A stretch of 64,000 nt of DNA from Alphaproteobacteria bacterium (GCA_017302165.1 JAFLCW010000001.1:682001-746000); one strand, 5' to 3'; shown: positions 49,683 to 58,059, numbered from the stretch's first letter. A program made the numbers and translations. Notes: a model not told the origin generated them from the sequence alone.

Positions 49683-50903
49683 ATGCAACAATGGATTGCT
49701 GAAGTGGCCTATGATACGACCTCGGGCCCCAAGAAGAAAATCGAATCGTTTTATCTTCCGACCCAGGAAGATGTCCGTCATGCTGTGTTTAAAAAAGGGG
49801 GGTTTCCTTTATCCATCCGCCCGCATGATAGGTCGCCCCTCGAACGGCTTTTGGCGCGCTCCGGGTGGTGGCAGGTTCAATTATTGCGCGGTATTCAGTT
49901 TCGTTCCACATCCACATCTCCGGGTGTGGCCATGTGGAAAATTATTCAGGCAGAAACCAATCCCATGCGCCAGAATATTTTGGCGCCTGCCCGCGAGGCA
50001 CTGGCGCGGGGGCTAGGTGTTATTGATGCCCTGAAATCATTGCAGGTTTTTGATGCTGGAACGCTTGCGATTTTATCGGCTAGCGAGAAAGCCAATAAAT
50101 TGGAAGAAGGTATTCCCCATGCCATACATTCCATCACGCAGAAAAAGAAAAACACCCGGGCGATCATGGGAACCATGGGCTGGCTGGGGTTTGACGTGAT
50201 TACAATCGTGCAATCACTGTTCTTTGGTAAGGACATGGTGCTGGGCTGGTTTAAAGGTAACGCCCCGACAGACCCTGTCGAAAAGGCTAAATTTGAAGTG
50301 GTTGTCGGTAATCTTGAACTAACCTGGGATATTCTGATCTATTCGGCGTTTGCGATGGGGGCGTTCATGATCTGGACGATTATCTCCTTTTTTATGAATA
50401 GGGGTAAAAAAGACTGGCCAACGGCACGGATTGTTAGAAGCATTCCGTTGATAGGGGCGTATCTGCGGGATTTGGGCTTTGCTGATTCCATGCTGGCCTG
50501 TTGCCGGATGCTGAAAGGGCTGGTACCGATCAACGTGGCTTTGAAACAGGCTTCTGAGGCCACGACTTTCCCGGAAGTGACGGAATATTGGCTAAATACG
50601 AACAGCGATCTGGAGCGCGGGATTACTTTGGGGGCAGCTCTTGACCGGGAACCGCTTAAGCATAATGAACGAATGGAATTAGCCACCTTGTCTGATCTAG
50701 GACAAGTTGCTACCATCATGGAGACGATTGCCGAAATGCGGGCGCAATCTGCTAAAACGAAACACTCGCTCATTGTCTGGTTGGCGTTCGCCTTGACGGG
50801 TGTGTATCTGGTTATCGCTTTTGGGAGCGCAATCTTTGCGCTGACGGTCATGAATATGAGCATGGACAGTATGATGGGCGGTTTAATGGGCGGGGCGTTG
50901 TAA
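49683..50903 (+). CDS. GspF/PilC-type inner-membrane platform protein
   Basis: A 406-residue polytopic protein of the type II secretion F family, on which pilins are assembled. Two helical cytoplasmic repeats (about 85-160 and 265-360) are each followed by membrane helices (about 160-185, 215-240 and 360-390). Typical pieces are ILSASEKANKLEEGIPHAI and MLKGLVPINVALKQASEA. A ribosome site AAGG lies just before the start. It lies 14 bases after the ATPase, as in most such systems. Confidence 0.9.
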   Translation: MQQWIAEVAYDTTSGPKKKIESFYLPTQEDVRHAVFKKGGFPLSIRPHDRSPLERLLARSGWWQVQLLRGIQFRSTSTSPGVAMWKIIQAETNPMRQNILAPAREALARGLGVIDALKSLQVFDAGTLAILSASEKANKLEEGIPHAIHSITQKKKNTRAIMGTMGWLGFDVITIVQSLFFGKDMVLGWFKGNAPTDPVEKAKFEVVVGNLELTWDILIYSAFAMGAFMIWTIISFFMNRGKKDWPTARIVRSIPLIGAYLRDLGFADSMLACCRMLKGLVPINVALKQASEATTFPEVTEYWLNTNSDLERGITLGAALDREPLKHNERMELATLSDLGQVATIMETIAEMRAQSAKTKHSLIVWLAFALTGVYLVIAFGSAIFALTVMNMSMDSMMGGLMGGAL

Positions 50904-50904
50904 T

Positions 50905-51891
50905 ATGGCGATTACTGACAAAAAATCGCCGTTTTCAGACAAAGGCAAGCCCTCTGATACCCTCAAGCAAACCGGAGGTATCGCCAGACGTGGGCCCGGC
51001 GTGGCCGAAAAACTGGCGGGCGAAGCTCAGGCTTTCAAGTCTAATTTACACCCATATCTGCCTCAGGAACTCATTGGCGGTGCCGTCCCTTATATTGCGG
51101 GTACTGAAGAAGAAGCGGTGTGGAATGCCGCTTCACAGGCCTGCGGCACGGAAAAAGTCCACTATGTTTACAGTATTGATGAAGGTCGGTGCTGGTTTCT
51201 GGCAACGCCATCCTCGTCTTTTGCCTCTGATCCGGATAGCTGGTGTCCTCTGGCCTCTGCGCTGCCGGGCAATAGCGAGTTCTGGGACAAGGAAACGGTT
51301 TATTTGTATGAACAAGAGGGGATTGCCTCTGCCTTGCGCTGGGATCCGGATACTGCGCGGATGCAAGTTTTTATTGGTGCGGCGCGAACGCTTCTCCCCC
51401 GTATCCAAAGTATGGACGCGAATTTTGTGACCATCAACCCGGATATGGCAGAGCCTGTGCGTTGGAAAAACCGAGCCCTTAATACAGAATTGTTATCTCG
51501 TGCTACGGCGCGCATGCTTTTGCTGGTCGGGATAGGTGCCAATCTTTTGATTTTTGCCTTTCTGGTTTTTCAGTTCATCTTTACGAACACGATGCGGCGG
51601 GATCTGGAAACCGTGAAGCGTCAGACTGACGAAGCCGCCAGCCAGTTGACCCTACAGGCTTACAACGCTCTTCAAAGTGATACCATCCGCCATATGGTTC
51701 GGGTTCAAGAGCTCTTGGATCAGTTGATGCCCCTCGGGGGAACATTAGTAAAATATGAAGTAAATGGTTCGGAATTAAAATGGGAAGCTCTGGTGCCTCA
51801 AGCCTATACCAACAGTATCGGCGGCGTGCCTGTCGAGGTCGTCCCCCAACCGGAAAAAGACGGGCGGGCGCGTATTCGGGGTAAGAAGTAA
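50905..51891 (+). CDS. Bitopic inner-membrane protein of the pilus-like system (GspL/PilO2-like topology)
   Basis: I do not recognise the family by sequence. The 328-residue protein has a cytoplasmic domain (1-200) with four Cys, one membrane helix (about 204-227), a short coiled-coil (about 230-255) and a small periplasmic domain (about 260-315) with a basic end. This topology matches GspL, or PilO2 of IncI pili, which connect the ATPase with the periplasmic parts. The start follows the platform gene by 1 base. Function is inferred from topology and position only. Confidence 0.7.
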   Translation: MAITDKKSPFSDKGKPSDTLKQTGGIARRGPGVAEKLAGEAQAFKSNLHPYLPQELIGGAVPYIAGTEEEAVWNAASQACGTEKVHYVYSIDEGRCWFLATPSSSFASDPDSWCPLASALPGNSEFWDKETVYLYEQEGIASALRWDPDTARMQVFIGAARTLLPRIQSMDANFVTINPDMAEPVRWKNRALNTELLSRATARMLLLVGIGANLLIFAFLVFQFIFTNTMRRDLETVKRQTDEAASQLTLQAYNALQSDTIRHMVRVQELLDQLMPLGGTLVKYEVNGSELKWEALVPQAYTNSIGGVPVEVVPQPEKDGRARIRGKK

Positions 51892-51919
51892 TCTTTTATT
51901 AATCAAAACAAAATCTTAA

Positions 51920-51948
51920 TTGGCTTTTAATCCAAATACGGATAAAAT
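51920..51948 (+). promoter_or_regulatory. Candidate internal promoter before the GspM/PilO-like gene
   Basis: TTGGCT (51920-51925), a 17-base spacer and TAAAAT (51943-51948) lie in a 93-base AT-rich gap, the largest within the cluster. It could add transcription of the GspM-like and pilin genes. Confidence 0.4.
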
Positions 51949-51984
51949 TTCTATAAGGTTATCATTTCATCTAAGGGCTCACAC

Positions 51985-52518
51985 GTGGATCTTAAGTCAC
52001 TCGACTTAACTTTTCTAAAAAAATTGGCCGACCCCAAATTGTCGGGGGATCTCAATGCCTTTTTGGAAAAATTGCCACACAATGCCGGTCAAACGGTTTT
52101 GCTGGCCGCGGGTATTGCGTGGGCAATGGCGGGGGCGCTGGGGCTGTTTACAACCATACAAGTCAAGCAAATGACGGAACTGCGTGCCAAGCTCAAGGAA
52201 ACGCAAGCGTTGAAGCCGACCGTACCGGTGATCAAGGATGTGGCGGTTGATTCAGCCGAGGTTGCAAATTTTTCAAAAGAACTCAAAGAAATATACAAAA
52301 ATCTGGACATTACCCAAAGTGAGTCATCCATCACCATTACCTCGAACTCCACCGCCAGTTTTGGTCAATTCCGCGAAGCCGTGGGACATGTGCAAAATGG
52401 GGGTGTCGGGTGGCGTGTGACTCTGGATAAATTATGCGTCGGGCGTGAATGCGATAATAACCAAAAACTGGGGGCTGTCTTAAGGGTGAATAAGGTCTCT
52501 GTGGAAAGCCCAGGATAA
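51985..52518 (+). CDS. Small bitopic protein of the pilus-like system (GspM/PilO-like topology)
   Basis: A 177-residue protein with an N-terminal cytoplasmic stretch (1-34), one membrane helix (about 35-57), a coiled-coil (about 60-75) and a periplasmic domain (about 90-175) that carries two Cys near LDKLCVGREC. Size and topology fit GspM or PilO, partners of GspL or PilN; sequence alone does not prove it. The start is GTG at 51985 with AAGGG 8 bases upstream. It is followed by the first pilin-like gene. Confidence 0.68.
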   Translation: MDLKSLDLTFLKKLADPKLSGDLNAFLEKLPHNAGQTVLLAAGIAWAMAGALGLFTTIQVKQMTELRAKLKETQALKPTVPVIKDVAVDSAEVANFSKELKEIYKNLDITQSESSITITSNSTASFGQFREAVGHVQNGGVGWRVTLDKLCVGRECDNNQKLGAVLRVNKVSVESPG

Positions 52519-52569
52519 GGGGATGTTTTAATATTTAAATACGCGTATATTTTTTTAAAGTTTAACCTC

Positions 52570-52574
52570 GGAGG
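52570..52574 (+). promoter_or_regulatory. Strong Shine-Dalgarno site of the first pilin-like gene
   Basis: GGAGG sits six bases before the ATG at 52581. It is the strongest ribosome site in the cluster, which suits an abundant structural subunit. The 62-base gap before it also holds the palindrome ATACGCGTAT and a TATATT, so a promoter here is possible. Confidence 0.6.
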
Positions 52575-52580
52575 AAAACT

Positions 52581-53297
52581 ATGACGAATACATACACATA
52601 TCAAAGAGAGAGCGGTAACGTCCTCTTCTTGATTTTGATTGCCGTGGCCTTATTTGCCGCGCTATCTTATGCGGTGACACAATCAACGCGTTCCGGTGCA
52701 GGATCGACGGAGCGCGAAACCAGCTTGCTGAACTCTGCCTCGTTAACACAATATCCTACGGCTCTTCGGACAGCGGTTGTGCGTATGATCCTGAATGGCG
52801 CAGATATTGACGATATCGGATTTGATGCTCCTTCGGGCTTCGGTTCTCAGTCTGCACAATTTCTTGTATTTCATCCGGATGGGGGTGGTGCGGTGTATCA
52901 GCAGGCCTCTCCGGATGCCATGTCTAGTAACGCCGCCGCAAACTGGGCGTATAATGGTAACTTCGAAGTGCCGGAAGTGGGTCAAGCCGGCGCTGGCGGG
53001 AATGAACTGATTGCTTTCTTAGTGGGCGTAACCCAGCCTATTTGTAAAAAAGTGAACGAAGAATTGGGCAACATTGTTTCTGGCACACCCACCTATCCGG
53101 GTATTCCTGATTTCAACGCCACGACAGATGCTGATTTGACCGACTCTCATATCGTGGTTGAAACATTCCCAGTGAACGATCGTCAGGACATTACAGGGAC
53201 TAACAACGCCTTTACGGGCAAACCCTCTGGTTGTTTCTGGGATAGCACGATTTCTGGTGGAAGTTTTGTCTTCTACGCGGTCATTCTTGAACGCTAA
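52581..53297 (+). CDS. Pilin-like protein 1, probable major subunit
   Basis: A 238-residue protein with a short basic leader and a hydrophobic helix (RESG then NVLFLILIAVALFAALSYAV, about residues 13-32). The leader ends in Gly as prepilins do, but the Glu expected at position 5 of the mature protein is replaced by Leu. The rest is a soluble beta-rich domain with two Cys (PICKK and SGCFW), probably disulfide-bonded. The strong ribosome site and the terminator right after the gene suggest it is made in excess of what follows. It has no clear similarity to common PilA. Confidence 0.75.
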   Translation: MTNTYTYQRESGNVLFLILIAVALFAALSYAVTQSTRSGAGSTERETSLLNSASLTQYPTALRTAVVRMILNGADIDDIGFDAPSGFGSQSAQFLVFHPDGGGAVYQQASPDAMSSNAAANWAYNGNFEVPEVGQAGAGGNELIAFLVGVTQPICKKVNEELGNIVSGTPTYPGIPDFNATTDADLTDSHIVVETFPVNDRQDITGTNNAFTGKPSGCFWDSTISGGSFVFYAVILER

Positions 53298-53315
53298 ATT
53301 AGGTTAATTATATGT

Positions 53316-53362
53316 CAGGCGACCCGGTGTTATATCCTCCACACTGGGTCGTCTGTTTTTTT
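53316..53362 (+). terminator. Strong terminator between the two pilin-like genes
   Basis: A 15-bp stem, CAGGCGACCCGGTGT (53316-53330) against ACACTGGGTCGTCTG (53341-53355), pairs along its whole length with two G-U pairs and is followed by seven T residues. It separates two genes of the same operon and would reduce expression of the second. Confidence 0.93.
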
Positions 53363-53378
53363 AAACAGGATTAACATC

Positions 53379-54068
53379 ATGAGACATCACGCAGAAACCG
53401 GAAGTGCGCTGGTTTATATCCTGATTGCGATTGCCCTTTTGGCCGCGCTGACAGTAACGTTCATGGAACCATCCAGCCAGCAGGCCTCGTCCCAGAATAC
53501 CTTTCAGACGGTGGCTGATCTGAATTCTCAGGTGAACACCATTCGCTCCTCGGTACAGGAATGTGTTCTGAATTACCCCAGCGGTGAAACAGGTTATGTA
53601 GGAAAAACAAACTTTCCGTATCCGGCCAACCCCTCCAGTACCTATCTGGCCTCACCGGACGCCAACGATCAGGTTCGCAATATTCGCTGTCCCGGCAATC
53701 CGGGTGGTTCCAGTAATAACCATGCCGATATTTTTTCCGGGGCATCAGGTAAGTTTTTACCACCGGCACCTGATTTGTTCGGCGAATGGATTTATTCTAA
53801 TACTATTGACGGTGTCTTCTTTTATTCCGCCACCGATAAAACGGATGCATTCATTCAAACCGCGCTCACAAAACTGGATGAACAATTCTCAGAATGTGAG
53901 GCGGATGTGATTGATGCCTCGGTGGCTTCGGGTGGGGCTAAGAATTTGCTATCCACCGGTGCCCCTCAATGTCCGTCTGGAAATACCTGTTTTCGGGTCT
54001 GGATTATCGCCAAGCCATCGAATGTGTATAACGGCGACACGGACGGGGACGAGGCAACTTGCCCATAA
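53379..54068 (+). CDS. Pilin-like protein 2, probable minor subunit
   Basis: A 229-residue protein with leader AETG followed by the hydrophobic helix SALVYILIAIALLAALTVTF (about 9-28), the same pattern as the first pilin-like protein and again without Glu5. The soluble domain has six Cys, more than in protein 1 (VQECVL, IRCPG, SECEA, PQCPSG-x-TCF, ATCP). It may be a minor or tip subunit. The stop lies 5 bases from the end of the convergent histidine kinase gene. Confidence 0.72.
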   Translation: MRHHAETGSALVYILIAIALLAALTVTFMEPSSQQASSQNTFQTVADLNSQVNTIRSSVQECVLNYPSGETGYVGKTNFPYPANPSSTYLASPDANDQVRNIRCPGNPGGSSNNHADIFSGASGKFLPPAPDLFGEWIYSNTIDGVFFYSATDKTDAFIQTALTKLDEQFSECEADVIDASVASGGAKNLLSTGAPQCPSGNTCFRVWIIAKPSNVYNGDTDGDEATCP

Positions 54069-54073
54069 CGGGT

Positions 54074-56338
54074 TTATGCGGTCAGTTTTTTAATATCTTC
54101 TTTGACGGCCTGAAACGCCGACCCGATCTTGGCGACCTGTTCTTTCGTTCCTTTTCCAGCTTCGGCGTCATCTTGAAGTTGCGCGGCTAAGTTACCCAAA
54201 ATATTCGCACAGGCGGATCGCGCCGCACCTTTCAGGCTATGGGCGATTTCCTTGAGGTCATGTTGGTGGTTATGTTGGGCGGCATCCTGAAGTTTTTGGA
54301 TTAATGGCTCCGTCATCTCAATGAACATCTGTAACATTTCAAGGGTGTTCTCATCAAAGCCCCCCATCTGGGCGATGATCGCTTCGTGATCAATAGAGCC
54401 CATCTGCGACGTGTCCGGCAAGACCGGCGAAGCCGGGGCAGGGGGCATGGCCTGTTCTTTCAACAGTCCCCAGCGAACCAGAAGCCGTCGGAAGTGCCCC
54501 AGCGATACGGGTTTCAGCAGGCATTCATCAAACCCATGAAACATATAAACTTGCCGCTGTGACATCTGGACATCGGCCGTCAACGCGATAATGGGAAAAT
54601 GCCGTCCCAGCAATTCATCATCTTCGCGTATCTTTTTAACCAGCCCGTATCCGTCCATCTCTGGCATATGCAGATCGGTAAATAAAATGCCGTACGCACC
54701 GCTTCGCACGGCCTCAAGTGCCTGAAGGCCATTTTCAACAAAGGTGGCCTCTACGCCCAATGTTTTTAATTGCCGGGATAAGACATCACGCACCGCCGCC
54801 GTATCTTCGGCAATGACCAATTTTGTAGGGCCCGAAATTTCGATTTTATGGGCTTTGGTGGCAGCATCCTGAACGGCTTCGCCCAACCCCACCCGGCTTG
54901 CGGGCTTGGTGAGATAGGTCACACCCATGGATTGAAGCGAATGCTGAAGCCCTTTGTCGTCGCGCACCGTATACATGATGAGCCCCATGAAAGGACGAAT
55001 TTCCATGACTTCGCGAATAAGATCCAGGCCCAGCCCATCTGGCAAACCCTGATCAATGACCGCCACATCAAACGGGCGGCGTTTAATCAGATCAAGAGCC
55101 TCGCCGTAAGTGGGAACACTCTCAATGGTGGCACCCATTGACCGAAGCGATTTGACAATTTCCTTGGCGCCTTGCGGGTGGTCTTCCACCGAAATAACAG
55201 ATATTCCATCCAGCACAGGCATGTTGAGAACCTGAGCATTAATATCCACTTCCTGTGTGGGAATTTCAAACCAGAAGGTGGAGCCGATCCCGGCTTCACT
55301 CAGGACGCCAATCTGTCCCCCCATTTTCTCCACCAGTTTTTTACAAATCGATAACCCCAATCCAGTGCCGCCAAACTTTCGGGCGGTAGAATTATCGGCC
55401 TGAACGAAGGGCTGAAATAAGCGTCCGGCCACTTCGGGGCTCATGCCCAGTCCGGTATCGATAATTTCAAAGCGTAATCCCACCCCGGATTTAGGCAGGG
55501 GAATCGTCTTGATATCCCGTGTGATCCGGATGGTCACAGACCCCTCAGATGTGAATTTCATGGCGTTACCCATCAAATTCATAATGATTTGGCGCAGACG
55601 CTTGGGGTCGCCCACAATCACGAAGGGCACATCCGGCGCAATATCATCTTTCAGATCAACTTTTTTACCATGTACCTTGACGGCAAGGGCTTCGATAATC
55701 CCGCGTGCGAGTGTTCGCACGGGCACTTCGAATAAGTCCAATTCCATCTGGTCGGCATCCATTTTGGCAAAATCCAGAATATCATCCAGAATTTCCAAAA
55801 GACCACTGGCTGATCCCTTGGCCGTGCGCGCCATGGTTAGGATATCGGCTGGGGGTTTGGCGGCCTCAATCAATTCCAGCAAACCATAGACAGACTGCAT
55901 AGGGGTTCTGATTTCATGGCTCATGGTGGCCAAAAAATTTGATTTTTGATGTACGGCGGCATCGGCAGAGGCGACAGCTTCTTCGAGCCGGCTTTCGGCC
56001 TCTTTACTGGCAGAGATATCGGTTGCCCATAAGGTTAGGGTGTCTTGTCCGTTATGGGTTGTTTCATCAATATTCAGTAACGCCCAGCGTTTTACATCTG
56101 TGCCGGGATGCGTGTAGGGCAGGGTGGCTGTTCGGGGTGGTACGGGCGCGCGCAATCTTTTGGCGAGATCCCCCATTTCTGTCCCCGGCCATAATTCTTC
56201 TAGCGTTTTGAATGTAGCGGTGCCCAAGGCCGATCTTAAGGCCGGGTTGGCGTATAAGACATCCAAATCCTGCCGATCCCGCTTGATGACACAAACGCCG
56301 ATCGGAATATCATCATAGGGGGGGATCACCATAGACAT
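54074..56338 (-). CDS. Hybrid histidine kinase (PAS-HisKA-HATPase-REC-REC-HPt)
   Basis: A 754-residue cytoplasmic phosphorelay kinase from ATG 56338, which has AAGGG just upstream. It has a PAS-like domain (about 5-120), HisKA with the phospho-His in LATMSHEIRTPMQS (about 150), and an ATPase with NAMKFTSEG and GTGLGLSICKKL. REC1 has its acceptor Asp in VAVIDQGLPDG and REC2 in ILFTDLHMPEMDG. A C-terminal HPt carries its His in KEIAHSLKGAARSA. There is no membrane helix. It is convergent with the pilus-like operon, so the HPt may pass phosphate to the receiver protein at 43699. Confidence 0.93.
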   Translation of the reverse strand: MSMVIPPYDDIPIGVCVIKRDRQDLDVLYANPALRSALGTATFKTLEELWPGTEMGDLAKRLRAPVPPRTATLPYTHPGTDVKRWALLNIDETTHNGQDTLTLWATDISASKEAESRLEEAVASADAAVHQKSNFLATMSHEIRTPMQSVYGLLELIEAAKPPADILTMARTAKGSASGLLEILDDILDFAKMDADQMELDLFEVPVRTLARGIIEALAVKVHGKKVDLKDDIAPDVPFVIVGDPKRLRQIIMNLMGNAMKFTSEGSVTIRITRDIKTIPLPKSGVGLRFEIIDTGLGMSPEVAGRLFQPFVQADNSTARKFGGTGLGLSICKKLVEKMGGQIGVLSEAGIGSTFWFEIPTQEVDINAQVLNMPVLDGISVISVEDHPQGAKEIVKSLRSMGATIESVPTYGEALDLIKRRPFDVAVIDQGLPDGLGLDLIREVMEIRPFMGLIMYTVRDDKGLQHSLQSMGVTYLTKPASRVGLGEAVQDAATKAHKIEISGPTKLVIAEDTAAVRDVLSRQLKTLGVEATFVENGLQALEAVRSGAYGILFTDLHMPEMDGYGLVKKIREDDELLGRHFPIIALTADVQMSQRQVYMFHGFDECLLKPVSLGHFRRLLVRWGLLKEQAMPPAPASPVLPDTSQMGSIDHEAIIAQMGGFDENTLEMLQMFIEMTEPLIQKLQDAAQHNHQHDLKEIAHSLKGAARSACANILGNLAAQLQDDAEAGKGTKEQVAKIGSAFQAVKEDIKKLTA

Positions 56339-56346
56339 TGCCCTTA

Positions 56347-56416
56347 TTTTTATCACGAAGCCCGGGGGAGAGCGAAGTCTTTTTACTTAGATTTTCAAGA
56401 GACTTCGTGATAAAAA
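56347..56416. promoter_or_regulatory. Nested inverted repeats between the kinase gene and asd
   Basis: TTTTTATCACGAAG (56347-56360) is a perfect inverted copy of CTTCGTGATAAAAA (56403-56416). Inside it, CGAAGTCT (56373-56380) pairs with AGACTTCG (56400-56407), sharing part of the right arm. The two structures exclude each other. This could be an operator pair between divergent promoters or an alternative-hairpin leader of asd. Confidence 0.55.
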
Positions 56417-56438
56417 ATGAGACATCAGGAGAAAATAC

Positions 56439-57461
56439 ATGGGATACAAAATTGCGGTAGTGGGGGCGACAGGAAATGTTGGCCATGAAATGTTGACGAT
56501 TGTACATGATCGCCAGTTTCCGGTGAGCGATGTGATCGCGCTGGCATCTGAACGTTCGGTTGGACGGGAAGTATCGTTTGGGGATGATAACCTGAAGGTA
56601 CAGGATCTCGCCAAGTTTGACTTCAAAGGGGTGGACATTGTCTTATCGTCACCGGGTGCCAAAGTATCGGCCGAATTCTCCCCCAAAGCCGCCGCCGCAG
56701 GCGCGGTGGTGATCGACAACACATCCCATTTTCGTATGGATCCGGATGTCCCGCTGGTCGTGCCCGAGGTGAACCCCCAGGACATATCCTGGCATACCAA
56801 GAAAAACATTATTGCCAACCCGAATTGTTCGACCATTCAAATGGTCGTGGCATTAAAACCGCTTCATGATCTGGCCACAATCAAACGGGTGGTGGTCTCG
56901 ACCTATCAATCCGTTTCCGGTGCCGGGAAATCAGGCATGGACGAATTATTCAATCAATCTCGTAAGTTCTTCATGAATGATGATGTTGAAAAAGAAACAT
57001 TCTCCAAACAGATCGCCTTTAATATCATCCCTCAGATTGATAAATTCATGGACGATGACCGTACCAAGGAAGAGTGGAAAATGACCGTGGAGACCCAGAA
57101 AATTCTGGATCCGATGATTAAGGTCTGCGCGAATTGCGTGCGGGTGCCAGTTTTTATCGGCCATTCCGAAATGGTGAATGTTGAATTTGAAAAACCCATC
57201 TCCCCCAAAGACGCGATGAAAGCGTGGAAACATGCCCCGGGTGTCACGGTCATTGATCTTGATTCTGATATGGGGTTTGTTACCCCAGCAGAAATCGCAG
57301 GTGAGGATGATGTATATATCTCGCGTGTGCGGCGAGATGATACGGTGGAACACGGCCTGAATTTCTGGTGTGTATCGGATAATTTGCGCAAAGGCGCGGC
57401 CTTGAATGCTGTTCAAATCGCCGAAGTTCTGGTGAAAGATTATATGAAGGCCGCGGCGTAA
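56439..57461 (+). CDS. asd: Aspartate-semialdehyde dehydrogenase
   Basis: Converts aspartyl phosphate to the semialdehyde for lysine, diaminopimelate, threonine and methionine synthesis; 340 residues. The NADP-binding VVGATGNVGHEML is at the N-terminus. The catalytic Cys lies in IIANPNCSTIQMVVALKPL (about residue 130), with STYQSVSGAGKSGMDEL after it. The start has AGGAG about 9 bases upstream. The divergent kinase gene begins 101 bases away across a set of inverted repeats. Confidence 0.97.
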   Translation: MGYKIAVVGATGNVGHEMLTIVHDRQFPVSDVIALASERSVGREVSFGDDNLKVQDLAKFDFKGVDIVLSSPGAKVSAEFSPKAAAAGAVVIDNTSHFRMDPDVPLVVPEVNPQDISWHTKKNIIANPNCSTIQMVVALKPLHDLATIKRVVVSTYQSVSGAGKSGMDELFNQSRKFFMNDDVEKETFSKQIAFNIIPQIDKFMDDDRTKEEWKMTVETQKILDPMIKVCANCVRVPVFIGHSEMVNVEFEKPISPKDAMKAWKHAPGVTVIDLDSDMGFVTPAEIAGEDDVYISRVRRDDTVEHGLNFWCVSDNLRKGAALNAVQIAEVLVKDYMKAAA

Positions 57462-57482
57462 CCCGTTGTCCTGATGATCTAA

Positions 57483-58013
57483 ATGAAAAAGACAATAAAT
57501 AGAAACCGGCGTATCGTATTGGCGGGGGGTGTTCTGGGCGGGGTGGCTCTGCTCGCCCCCGATTTGGCACGCGCCGAAAAATGGATCACGTCAAATGTGA
57601 TTAAAGATAAAAAAACGTCCTTTCCCTTTGTCTTGTCTGATGAAGAATGGAAGAAGCGTCTTTCACCCGAAGCGTATCGAATTCTGCGGGAACATGGAAC
57701 GGAACGTGCCGGATCGTCTTCATTAAATCATGAAAAACGTAACGGTGTGTATCATTGTGCGGGATGTGATGCGCCGGTATTTTCGTCCAAAACCAAATTC
57801 GAAAGCGGCACAGGCTGGCCTTCTTTTTATGCCCCAATCGACCCGGCGGCCGTGGGCACCTCGACGGATTTCAAATTGATTGTCCCGCGCACGGAAGTGC
57901 ACTGTGCCCGGTGCGGGGGGCATCTGGGGCATGTGTTTCGCGATGGCCCCCCGCAAACAGGAAAACGATATTGCCTGAACGGGGCGGCGCTCACCTTCAA
58001 GCCCGCTTCCTGA
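57483..58013 (+). CDS. msrB: Exported methionine-R-sulfoxide reductase MsrB
   Basis: Reduces methionine-R-sulfoxide in proteins, 176 residues. Residues 1-32 form an export signal with a twin-arginine-like NRRIVLAGG and a cleavage site near ARA, so it should act in the periplasm. Zinc Cys are at about 92, 95, 141 and 144 (HCAGC, HCARCGGHLGHVF). The catalytic Cys is at about 164 in RYCLNGAAL. The signal could be Sec rather than Tat. It lies 21 bases after asd. Confidence 0.92.
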   Translation: MKKTINRNRRIVLAGGVLGGVALLAPDLARAEKWITSNVIKDKKTSFPFVLSDEEWKKRLSPEAYRILREHGTERAGSSSLNHEKRNGVYHCAGCDAPVFSSKTKFESGTGWPSFYAPIDPAAVGTSTDFKLIVPRTEVHCARCGGHLGHVFRDGPPQTGKRYCLNGAALTFKPAS

Positions 58014-58059
58014 CCAGATAATTATATTCATGCATTTGAATTCTTTGGGTATTTTTCTT

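Noticed and set aside
43033..54068. Tad (Flp) pilus locus
   Set aside because: The ATPase is GspE-like with a zinc site, and there is no TadZ, TadB/TadC pair or Flp pilin.
56357..56438. Lysine riboswitch before asd
   Set aside because: The gap is too short for the lysine aptamer and none of its conserved core is visible; only the nested inverted repeats remain.
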